From assembly GCA_020446285.1 (NCBI GenBank), contig JAGREZ010000393.1, positions 1 through 5,412 on the forward strand: a stretch of DNA of 5,412 nucleotides, read 5' to 3'. This DNA is from Geminicoccaceae bacterium (lineage in GTDB: Bacteria > Pseudomonadota > Alphaproteobacteria > Geminicoccales > Geminicoccaceae). Shown piece by piece: positions 1-4,488 of the stretch. The notes under the pieces were generated by a model. The model was not told the DNA's origin. It ran no database searches and saw only the letters and a list, made by a program, of their open reading frames with translations. Each line of letters opens with the position of its first letter. Position 1 is the first letter of the stretch. The position numbers and the translations under genes are program-made.

Positions 1-125
1 GCCGGCCAGGCGTGCGCGGGGATGCCGCGCGCCTTCCAGTTGCTCACCGCTTGCGGATTGATGCCCATCTCTCTGGAGATTCGGGTCGCCCCGCCAAGGC
101 TTTCAATCAAAGTTCGTCCATTCAT
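1..125 (-). CDS. YdaS/Cro-like helix-turn-helix regulator, partial (C-terminus beyond window)
   Basis: This gene reads leftwards off the window edge, leaving 41 complete codons. The protein begins MNGRTLIESLGGATRISREM and continues with a typical recognition-helix pattern, NPQAVSNWKARGIP (residues 23-36). The pattern 'L-x-x-L-G-G-A-t-x-I-s-x-x-x-G-I-x-x-Q-A-V-S-N-W-x-x-R-G-I-P' is characteristic of short Cro/YdaS-type DNA-binding proteins found in prophage regulatory regions. The start is uncertain. ATG at 125 is used here, but an in-frame GTG at 143 (adding MSKLIA) and a TTG at 134 are also possible, with a stop just upstream. None has a clear ribosome-binding site, so a leaderless or near-leaderless message is possible. 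The gene is divergent from the XRE gene starting at 178 or 238, and an operator-like dyad lies between them. This is a CI/Cro-like layout, which suggests the two regulate each other (inference). Confidence 0.75.
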   Translation of the reverse strand, partial: MNGRTLIESLGGATRISREMGINPQAVSNWKARGIPAHAWP

Positions 126-136
126 GGCGATCAACT

Positions 137-158
137 TTGACACATAGTGTTTCTATAA
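137..158 (+). promoter_or_regulatory. Operator-like dyad, site 1, in divergent promoter region
   Basis: The site reads TTGACACA, three bases, TGTTTC, one base, ATAA. Its core is an imperfect dyad, GACACA-N3-TGTTTC (139-153), with 5 of 6 arm positions complementary. The same sequence, 18 of 22 positions, recurs in inverted orientation at 620-641. TATAAA at 154-159 could be the -10 of the rightward regulator gene, and TATAGA on the other strand (152-157) could be the -10 of the leftward one. A protein bound here would therefore cover both. The binding protein is not known; the two flanking HTH proteins are the obvious candidates. Confidence 0.6.
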
Positions 159-237
159 AAAAGACCCGAATCGCTGCGTGCCCGAAAGTTCCCATTTCAG
201 TACTGAATTGAGGGTTAGCCCTTATGCGAAAAGAGTC

Positions 238-525
238 ATGCCACTACCCGAACGCAGTGCCGATTTGGTGCTTGATGTCGGGGAACGCCTTGCCGCTACG
301 CGGCGCGCGCTTGAACTCACCCAAGAGCAACTCGCGGAGCAAGTTGGAGTGTCGCGAGGCGCGCTTGGAAACTGGGAACAAGGGACGAGGCTTCCCGACC
401 CTGCCGCAATGCTTCGCTTGAAGCAGCGTCATGGCGTGACTCTCGACTGGATCTATGGCGGCGACCCGTCAGGTTTGCCGCAACGTCTGACATCCAGAAT
501 ATTGGGGCGAACGTCTACCCAATAG
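238..525 (+). CDS. XRE-family HTH transcriptional regulator (phage repressor-like)
   Basis: This 95-residue protein has a single HTH_3 domain at about residues 15-72. The motif LTQEQLAEQVGVSRGALGNW (27-46) is a textbook XRE helix-turn-helix, followed by EQGTRLPDPAAMLRLKQRHG and then GVTLDWIYGGDPSGLP. That last segment is a tail common in alphaproteobacterial and prophage XRE proteins. I chose ATG 238 because the extra 20 codons from the alternative GTG at 178 are AT-richer and do not look coding. Neither start has a convincing Shine-Dalgarno: AAAAGAG sits only two bases before 238. The protein probably binds DNA as a dimer and represses early element genes, likely through the dyads at 137-158 and 620-641 (inference). 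The local base composition is less GC-rich than the exonuclease-integrase cluster. Confidence 0.85.
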   Translation: MPLPERSADLVLDVGERLAATRRALELTQEQLAEQVGVSRGALGNWEQGTRLPDPAAMLRLKQRHGVTLDWIYGGDPSGLPQRLTSRILGRTSTQ

Positions 526-591
526 CCAGCCCGCTCAGGCGATCAACTCTACGGGAGGAGTAATCCCTTCAAGGTGGTCAAATCCGCTTTT

Positions 592-606
592 GACCCAAAA
601 CGGGTC
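592..606. repeat. Perfect inverted repeat GACCC-N5-GGGTC upstream of acidic protein gene
   Basis: The arms GACCC (592-596) and GGGTC (602-606) flank AAAAC. The left arm overlaps TTGACC (590-595), which could be a -35 element followed after 18 bases by a weak -10, TATTGA (614-619). No T-run follows, so this is more likely an operator or chance palindrome than a terminator. Confidence 0.35.
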
Positions 607-619
607 GTAATTGTATTGA

Positions 620-641
620 TTATTGAAACATGGTGTGTCAA
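620..641 (-). promoter_or_regulatory. Operator-like dyad, site 2, upstream of acidic protein gene
   Basis: Read on the minus strand, the site is TTGACACA, CCA, TGTTTC, A, ATAA. It matches site 1 (137-158) at 18 of 22 positions. The four differences are the three central spacer bases and one A/T swap. The dyad core GACACA-N3-TGTTTC spans 625-639. It lies just downstream of the weak promoter candidate TTGACC-N18-TATTGA and 28 bases upstream of the ATG at 670, so binding would block transcription of the acidic protein gene (inference). Confidence 0.6.
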
Positions 642-655
642 TTTTGGCTTGAAGA

Positions 656-661
656 AAGAGG
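656..661 (+). promoter_or_regulatory. Ribosome-binding site setting the start at 670
   Basis: AAGAGG lies eight bases before ATG 670. This makes 670 the start rather than in-frame upstream codons such as the GTG at 574. Confidence 0.65.
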
Positions 662-669
662 ACACGCCC

Positions 670-864
670 ATGAACATGCACACGAAATTTCTCGCCCTGA
701 TCCGCCCGAAAGATGCGGCGGAGAGTGCCGACTGGTCGGTGTTCGTGCCCGTATTCCCGGATGAACCGGGCGAAGACGAGTATCTCGCCTCGGCCGCTGA
801 CGCCGAATATGACGCCTGGCTGGACAGGCAGCCGGGGCTGGGGCCGGATGAAGAGGAATGCTAG
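670..864 (+). CDS. Small acidic protein of unknown function (64 aa)
   Basis: I do not recognise a family. The product begins MNMHTKFLALIRPKDAAES and ends GPDEEEC. It has 16 Asp/Glu against 4 Lys/Arg, giving a net charge near -12, and no membrane segment or signal peptide. The N-terminal third (KFLALIRP, then WSVFVPVFP) looks like two beta strands, and the C-terminal half is strongly acidic with aromatic residues (EYDAWLD). A well-spaced AAGAGG supports ATG 670. An operator-like site shared with the divergent regulator promoter lies immediately upstream, so the gene is probably under the element's repressor. Its stop codon overlaps the stop of the convergent gene at 861-1097 in a CTAG. DNA mimicry or an inhibitor role is possible from the charge, but this is only a suggestion. 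Confidence 0.65.
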   Translation: MNMHTKFLALIRPKDAAESADWSVFVPVFPDEPGEDEYLASAADAEYDAWLDRQPGLGPDEEEC

Positions 865-1097
865 CCCGCAGGCTCCTGCGTGATGCGCTCGACGGCGGCG
901 GCGACCTGATCGAGCCGCCTCTCCATACGGTCGACCTTGGAGCGCAGTCCGCGAATTTCGGTCGTGAGTCCCTGGACGGACCCTTCGAGCCGGATGGTTA
1001 TGCCCGTGAGCACGGTGATGTCGTCACGCTGCCGGGCCTGCTCTTCGATGACCCGCTCAAGCTGTCTGGCAATGAAGTTCAGATCGACCTGTTCCAT
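861..1097 (-). CDS. Small coiled-coil hypothetical protein (78 aa)
   Basis: The protein begins MEQVDLNFIARQLERVIEEQ and is almost entirely predicted helix. Regularly spaced hydrophobic residues run through VLTGITIRLEGSVQGL and on to RMERRLDQVAAAVERI, which reads as a long coiled coil (about residues 8-74). Similar short 'EQV-x-L-x-F-I-A-R-Q-L' proteins are, from memory, common in rhizobial genomes and prophages, with no established function. ATG 1097 is used; ATG 1106, adding MPA, is equally possible, and neither has a strong ribosome-binding site. The gene opposes its neighbours on both sides. It converges on the acidic protein gene (stops share CTAG, 861-864) and diverges from the exonuclease gene at 1163. 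The opposite-strand reading over the same bases lacks these features and is taken as a shadow. Confidence 0.7.
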   Translation of the reverse strand: MEQVDLNFIARQLERVIEEQARQRDDITVLTGITIRLEGSVQGLTTEIRGLRSKVDRMERRLDQVAAAVERITQEPAG

Positions 1098-1120
1098 GGC
1101 CGGCATTCTACCAGAAGCGC

Positions 1121-1131
1121 CACACGGTGTG
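1121..1131. repeat. Palindrome CACAC-G-GTGTG between divergent genes
   Basis: The five-base arms are perfect around a single G. The site sits midway in the 65-base gap between the coiled-coil gene (start 1097) and the exonuclease gene (start 1163). It could be an operator for either gene. No convincing -35/-10 pair is visible in this gap. Confidence 0.3.
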
Positions 1132-1162
1132 AAAGCGAACGACGCTGCACGGAGGTGCGCCC

Positions 1163-2074
1163 ATGAACCCGCTCGCCCTTTCCGGCCCGCTGACCGAGCC
1201 GGGCACCTACCGGATGCCCGCCGCCACCTATCATGCCGACCCGGCGCCGCGTCCCTCGCTGTCCTCGTCACTGGCCTCGCTGCTGCTGGAACGCTCGCCG
1301 GCGCACGCCGCCGCCCGGCATCCGCGCCTCACCGATCCGGTGGCGTTCGAGACGACGAAGAACATGGATTTCGGTTCCGCCATGCACGAGCTGCTGCTCG
1401 GTGGCGAGGTGCGGGTGGTGACGGTGGATGCGCCGGACTGGCGCACCAGGGCGGCGCGGGCGAGCCGGGAGGAGATCCGCAGGGCCTGCGGCATTCCCGT
1501 GCTGGCGGGAGACTGGCCGCGCATGGCGCGGATGCTCGCCGCCGCCCGTGAGCAGCTGGCCCGTGCCGGCATGGCCTGGGCCTTTTCGCCAGCGCGCGGG
1601 TTTTCGGAAGTTTCGGCCTTCTGGCAGGAGGAGGCGGGGCCGTCGCCGATCTGGGGCCGGGCGCGGTTCGACTGGATCGACCCGGAGGCCGGCCTGATCC
1701 TCGATTACAAGACGACCTCGATGCCGCTTGCCATGTGGAAGCGGCGGGCGCTGATGGAGCTTCCGGGCCGCGTGCAGCCGGCATGGTATCGCCGTGCGGC
1801 CGGACGGCTCGGCGTCAAGCGGCCGCGTTTCGCCTTCGTCGTGCAGGAGACCGCCGAGCCGTTTGGGCTGATGATCTTCGAGCCCGGCCCGCGTCTGCTC
1901 GAACGCGGCCGCGCGGAGATCGATCACGCGGCGGCGAGCTGGTCGCAATGTCTGCGGAGCGGCAACTGGCCCGGCTATCCGGCGAAGGTCGAGACCATGG
2001 AGCCGCCGGCACCGCGCAAACGACGGCCAAAGGGGGGCAAGCCGTTGCCGAAGCGCGGCCGGTGGGGCAAGTGA
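1163..2074 (+). CDS. RecE-like PD-(D/E)XK exonuclease (DUF3799/exodeoxyribonuclease VIII-type domain)
   Basis: This 303-residue protein has the layout of the RecE/RecB-type nuclease fold. Residues 15-50 carry the family opening (TYRMPAATYHADP, then the S-rich SLSSSLASLLLERSPAHAAA). A G-x-A-x-H motif follows in FGSAMHELLLG (H75), then E149 in FSEVSAFW. The core GRARFDWID (D170) leads to LILDYKTTS (D181, K183) and the QxxxY motif QPAWY (Q205, Y209). These are the expected metal-binding and catalytic positions for a 5'-3' double-strand DNA exonuclease. The basic tail (RKRRPKGGKPLPKRGRWGK) could bind DNA. GGAGGT at 1151-1156, six bases before ATG 1163, fixes the start. The stop overlaps the next start by one base (TGATG). 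Phage relatives usually work with a single-strand annealing protein, but none is recognisable here. An alternative role, such as Cas4-like processing, is less likely. Confidence 0.88.
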   Translation: MNPLALSGPLTEPGTYRMPAATYHADPAPRPSLSSSLASLLLERSPAHAAARHPRLTDPVAFETTKNMDFGSAMHELLLGGEVRVVTVDAPDWRTRAARASREEIRRACGIPVLAGDWPRMARMLAAAREQLARAGMAWAFSPARGFSEVSAFWQEEAGPSPIWGRARFDWIDPEAGLILDYKTTSMPLAMWKRRALMELPGRVQPAWYRRAAGRLGVKRPRFAFVVQETAEPFGLMIFEPGPRLLERGRAEIDHAAASWSQCLRSGNWPGYPAKVETMEPPAPRKRRPKGGKPLPKRGRWGK

Positions 2075-2319
2075 TGATGAATGATGTACCGAACTTCTTT
2101 CTGAGCGGCGGCTTGCCGACTGTCACCCCTGAAAAACTGTTCGAGCTGATCGACGATTGCGGCCGCCGGGCGGCGATTCGCGGCCGTCGCCGGATCGAGG
2201 AGCCGAACGAGTGGGAATATCTCAAGGCGGCGCTGGAGGAACTGCACCTCGCGCGCGGCCAGCTCGACCGGCTGGAGGGGCGGGTCATGGATCTTGCCGC
2301 CGCAGGGACGGCCGCATGA
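2074..2319 (+). CDS. Small hypothetical protein (81 aa) coupled to the exonuclease gene
   Basis: I do not recognise a family. The protein begins MMNDVPNFFLSGGLPTVTPE, and its second half (EWEYLKAALEELHLARGQLDRLEGRVMDL) is a charged amphipathic helix, possibly a short coiled coil. Arginines cluster at RRAAIRGRRR. The ATG at 2074 overlaps the exonuclease stop by one base, so translation is probably by reinitiation; ATG 2077 is also possible. The far upstream in-frame extension lies inside the exonuclease gene and is not believed. A helper role for the nuclease is possible only from position. Confidence 0.7.
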   Translation: MMNDVPNFFLSGGLPTVTPEKLFELIDDCGRRAAIRGRRRIEEPNEWEYLKAALEELHLARGQLDRLEGRVMDLAAAGTAA

Positions 2320-2549
2320 GCGCCAGCCCGTTCGGCTCGACACCGTATTTCCGCAAGCTCTCCGACGGCTTCGGCCACCACCTCATCGTACGGATGCACC
2401 GCAACGGGCTGCTGCTCGTCGAGCATGGCGAGGAGATCGCCGGCTCCTTCGAGGCCGTCGGCTGGTCGAAACTCGACCGCTACGACGCCGCCGAACTGGC
2501 GCGCTGTCTGCTCGATTTTCTGGCGCTGCCGGAGAGGAACGGACAATGA
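2316..2549 (+). CDS. Small hypothetical protein (77 aa)
   Basis: I do not recognise a family. The product begins MSASPFGSTPYFRKLSDGFG, followed by alternating hydrophobic stretches (HHLIVRMHRNGLLLVEHGEEIAG) that look like a beta hairpin. It ends in a helix (DAAELARCLLDFLALPE). ATG 2316 overlaps the previous stop in ATGA, and a weak GGGA lies upstream. There is no membrane segment or signal peptide. It belongs to the same tightly packed run behind the exonuclease. Confidence 0.7.
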   Translation: MSASPFGSTPYFRKLSDGFGHHLIVRMHRNGLLLVEHGEEIAGSFEAVGWSKLDRYDAAELARCLLDFLALPERNGQ

Positions 2550-2845
2550 GCCGGCGCCCCTATGCTCCCCATGAACTGCCCGCCCTGCCGAACGCGCCGA
2601 GCTGGTCCTACGAGGTCGACGAGGGCACCCGCTTCGGCCTCAAGACGCTGTTCATCTATGAAAAGGTGTGGGGCCGGCGTGTCCGGCGCATGCAGTTCTT
2701 CTTCCGCGACGACGACAAGCTCGATGCCAAGATCGCCGAGCTGATCGTTGCCGACCACCCGTCGGACCTGTGGCAGATCTACTTCGAGCCCGGCCGCCGC
2801 CGAAAGTCCGGCCTGCGCCTCGTCTGGTCGGCGGACGATCCATGA
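2546..2845 (+). CDS. Small hypothetical protein (99 aa)
   Basis: I do not recognise a family. The N-terminus is proline-rich (MSRRPYAPHELPALPNAP). The middle alternates strands and basic turns (LKTLFIYEKVWGRRVRRMQFFF), and then comes an acidic helix (DDDKLDAKIAELIV). The end is basic (FEPGRRRKSGLRLVW). The mixture of aromatics and arginines suggests nucleic-acid or protein contact, but no catalytic motif is visible. GGAGAGG at 2531-2537, eight bases before ATG 2546, is the best ribosome-binding site among the downstream genes of the cluster. The start overlaps the previous stop in ATGA. Confidence 0.72.
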   Translation: MSRRPYAPHELPALPNAPSWSYEVDEGTRFGLKTLFIYEKVWGRRVRRMQFFFRDDDKLDAKIAELIVADHPSDLWQIYFEPGRRRKSGLRLVWSADDP

Positions 2846-3117
2846 GCACGCGGCGCACCTATTGCGAGGTCGAGGTCGCCTTCATTCTCGGCTATCGCCG
2901 GTGGCGCGATTTCGAGCGCGGGCGCAAGGACGGTTTCGTGCCTTCTCCCGACATCATGATGAACGACGGCGAGCGCTGGTCGGACGTGTCCATTGATCGG
3001 CTGTTGAATCCCGACGGCGAGATGATTGACTCGGCGGTGCGCGTCAAGAAGCTCGAACAGAGAATCGATTCCGGTGAGAACGCCCCAATTCCGCGTCAAG
3101 GCAAACGCCGACGGTAG
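2842..3117 (+). CDS. Probable excisionase / AlpA-like DNA-binding protein
   Basis: This 91-residue protein sits directly upstream of the integrase and overlaps it. Its core (residues 8-55, starting CEVEVAFILGYRRWRDFERG) fits the AlpA/Xis winged-helix pattern. The segment EVAFILGY corresponds to the first helix ('eVA-x-x-LG'), RKDGFVPSPDIMMNDGE to the 'G-x-x-P-x-P' wing, and RWSDVSIDRLL to the closing 'rW-x-x-x-x-I-D-x-x-L' helix. The tail is basic (VRVKKLEQRI, then PRQGKRRR). ATG 2842 overlaps the previous stop in ATGA. Such proteins bend DNA at the attachment site and steer the integrase towards excision; some instead act as transcription activators. The family call rests on the pattern and position, not on a search. 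Confidence 0.6.
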   Translation: MSTRRTYCEVEVAFILGYRRWRDFERGRKDGFVPSPDIMMNDGERWSDVSIDRLLNPDGEMIDSAVRVKKLEQRIDSGENAPIPRQGKRRR

Positions 3118-4120
3118 CAAGCGCTACTACTGGGAACCGTCGGCCAGCACGCGGGCGCTCGGCTTCAAACCGCTGCGCCTGTCGGATGACAAGGGCCGCG
3201 CGATCCTCGAAGCCAAGGAGCGCAATCTCGAAGTCGACGAGTACCGGCACAAGCTCGCGCGCGGCCTGTTCGAAGGTGCGAAGGCGGGCACCGTCCGTGC
3301 GCTCATCGGCATGTACAAGAGCCATGACGATTATCTGCTGCTCGCGGAGCGCACCCGGCGCGATTACGGCTACAATCTCGAACTGATCGCCAGGAAGCTC
3401 GGCGACGCACGAATAACGGACGTAACGCCGCCGATCGTGCAGGCGCTCAAGCGGGCCTGGTCGGCGTCGCCCTCGCAGGCGAACCATGTCTGCCGGGTGC
3501 TGCGGCTGCTGCTGAGTTTCGCCAAGCGGCAAGGCATGATCAAGAGCAACCCGGCACTGGGCTTCAAGCAATACCGGGAACCGCCGCGCCATTCGGTCTG
3601 GACGCCCGACGAGGAGCGGCGGTTTCTGGCGGTTTGCGGGCCGGAACTGGCGCTGGTCTATGTGCTGGCCGTCCATACGGCACAGCGGCAGGGCGACCTG
3701 CTGGCCTTGCCCTGGTCGGCCTGCCACGACGGGATGATCACCCTGAAACAGGCGAAGACCGGCCAGAAGATCGATGTTCCGATCAGCGCCCGGCTCGGCA
3801 AGGCGCTGGAAGAAGCACCGCGCGTGTCGCCTGTGATCTGCACCCGCAACGGCCGCCCGTGGAAGGCCGATCACTTCCGCCACACATTCAAGGCGGCGAT
3901 GGTCAAGGCCCGGATCGAGGGCCGGACATTCCACGATCTGCGGCGCACGGCCGTTGTCCGCATGGCCGAAGCCGGATGCACCATCCCGGAGATCGCGAGC
4001 CTGAGCGGGCACCAACTCGAAACCACGAGCCGTATCATCGAAACCTACCTGCCACGCAACCGGCGACTTGCCCAGGCCGCCGTCGCCAAGCTCGAACAGT
4101 GGCAGCCGGAGCCGGAATAG
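3074..4120 (+). CDS. int: Tyrosine-type site-specific integrase/recombinase
   Basis: This 348-residue phage-type integrase has all expected catalytic residues: R205 (HTAQRQGDLLALPW), K228 (beta-hairpin lysine in KQAKTGQ), H287 and R290 (FHDLRRT), H313 (SLSGHQ) and the nucleophile Y325 (IIETYLP). Residues 60-155 form the SAM-like core-binding domain (GTVRALIGMYKSHDDY and on). The N-terminus (RTPQFRVKANADGSKRYYW) is a probable arm-binding domain. GTG 3074 is chosen because homologous proteins usually begin 'MRxPQFRV'. The in-frame TTG at 3026 would add 16 residues that do not resemble the family. The gene overlaps the xis-like gene by 44 bases. It points at the 3' end of tRNA-Lys 228 bases downstream, which is very probably its target. 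Confidence 0.93.
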   Translation: MRTPQFRVKANADGSKRYYWEPSASTRALGFKPLRLSDDKGRAILEAKERNLEVDEYRHKLARGLFEGAKAGTVRALIGMYKSHDDYLLLAERTRRDYGYNLELIARKLGDARITDVTPPIVQALKRAWSASPSQANHVCRVLRLLLSFAKRQGMIKSNPALGFKQYREPPRHSVWTPDEERRFLAVCGPELALVYVLAVHTAQRQGDLLALPWSACHDGMITLKQAKTGQKIDVPISARLGKALEEAPRVSPVICTRNGRPWKADHFRHTFKAAMVKARIEGRTFHDLRRTAVVRMAEAGCTIPEIASLSGHQLETTSRIIETYLPRNRRLAQAAVAKLEQWQPEPE

Positions 4121-4122
4121 CC

Positions 4123-4139
4123 GTCAAGGATTCCTTGAC
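4123..4139. repeat. Perfect palindrome after int stop (GTCAAGGA-T-TCCTTGAC)
   Basis: Eight-base arms surround a central T, three bases after the integrase stop. It could form a small hairpin, but no T-run follows immediately, so it is a poor intrinsic terminator. The right arm merges into the first TTGACCG repeat at 4135, and the left arm is its inverted counterpart. A dimer-binding site for Int or Xis fits better (inference). Confidence 0.45.
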
Positions 4140-4163
4140 CGTCATTTGACCGGCTTTTGATCC
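4135..4163 (+). repeat. Three helically phased TTGAYC repeats (candidate integrase/Xis arm sites)
   Basis: TTGACCG begins at 4135 and again at 4146, and TTGATCC begins at 4157. The copies are exactly 11 bases apart, about one helical turn, so they would lie on one face of the DNA. Their place between int and the tRNA matches arm-type sites in other tyrosine-integrase systems. Binding has not been shown. Confidence 0.5.
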
Positions 4164-4275
4164 GCGCACGCACCTTTCACGACACACGAACCCCGAAAAG
4201 CGAAACTGCACGATACGAACCGGCGGTGGCCGCCTGCTACTCCGGGCGACCGTTTTCGGCCAAAAACCGGCCCGA

Positions 4276-4307
4276 GAGTCGGACGTCTGAACGGTTGAGT
4301 CGGACGT
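4276..4307 (+). repeat. 11-bp direct repeat pair GAGTCGGACGT, 21-bp period
   Basis: Exact copies lie at 4276-4286 and 4297-4307, with starts 21 bases apart (two helical turns). A GGTTGA/TCAACC inverted pair (4293-4298 and 4316-4321) brackets the second copy. They lie 42-73 bases outside the tRNA 3' end, so they are candidate accessory sites for integration. Confidence 0.5.
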
Positions 4308-4348
4308 GTTCGAGTTCAACCAATAAGAAGTCAAGTATTTCAATGGGT

Positions 4349-4424
<76 letters not shown>

Positions 4425-4439
4425 CTCCGGGGTGGTGGT

Positions 4440-4468
4440 GCTATAGCGGGAGCGGGCGGGGTGTGCAA
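4440..4468 (-). promoter_or_regulatory. Sigma70-type promoter of tRNA-Lys
   Basis: On the minus strand, TTGCAC (4463-4468) is the -35 and TATAGC (4440-4445) the -10, with an ideal 17-base spacer. Initiation would fall about nine bases before the mature tRNA 5' end at 4424. The promoter is on the side away from the element, as expected if it belongs to the host. Confidence 0.75.
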
Positions 4469-4488
4469 GGGGGGCGTTGGGGGCCGGG

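Larger units (their letters stand above)
4121..4348. other. Non-coding attachment region between int and tRNA-Lys
   Basis: This stretch has no credible gene. It holds a palindrome (4123-4139), phased TTGAYC repeats (4135-4163), a GGCGG-TGG-CCGCC hairpin (4222-4234), an 11-bp direct repeat pair (4276-4307), and an AT-richer patch just outside the tRNA 3' end (4319-4346). GTCAAG at 4330-4335, just outside the tRNA, repeats the start of the palindrome. A weak IHF-like match sits at about 4329-4341. This is what an att arm region looks like. The crossover site itself is probably within the tRNA 3' half, but it cannot be fixed because the element's other end is outside the window. Confidence 0.55.

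Noticed and set aside
858..1166. Plus-strand frame over the coiled-coil gene
   Set aside because: Its product has no heptad or family-like pattern, whereas the minus-strand reading gives a coherent coiled coil.
1268..1948. 226-codon minus-strand frame opposite the exonuclease
   Set aside because: Arg/Pro/His-rich composition typical of an antisense shadow; the plus strand has the nuclease motifs and a good ribosome-binding site.
3044..4015. 323-codon minus-strand open frame opposite int
   Set aside because: High GC leaves long open antisense frames. The plus strand has all integrase catalytic motifs, and this frame shows none of its own.
4123..4139. Intrinsic terminator for int
   Set aside because: Only one base separates the full arms (five if a loop is allowed) and no T-run follows, so a terminator is poorly supported.
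4222..4234. GGCGG-TGG-CCGCC hairpin in the att region
   Set aside because: A five-base GC stem is expected by chance in DNA this GC-rich; noted within the attachment region but not called on its own.
4329..4341. IHF site near the tRNA 3' end
   Set aside because: Two mismatches to the consensus at informative positions; plausible by location but too weak to call.
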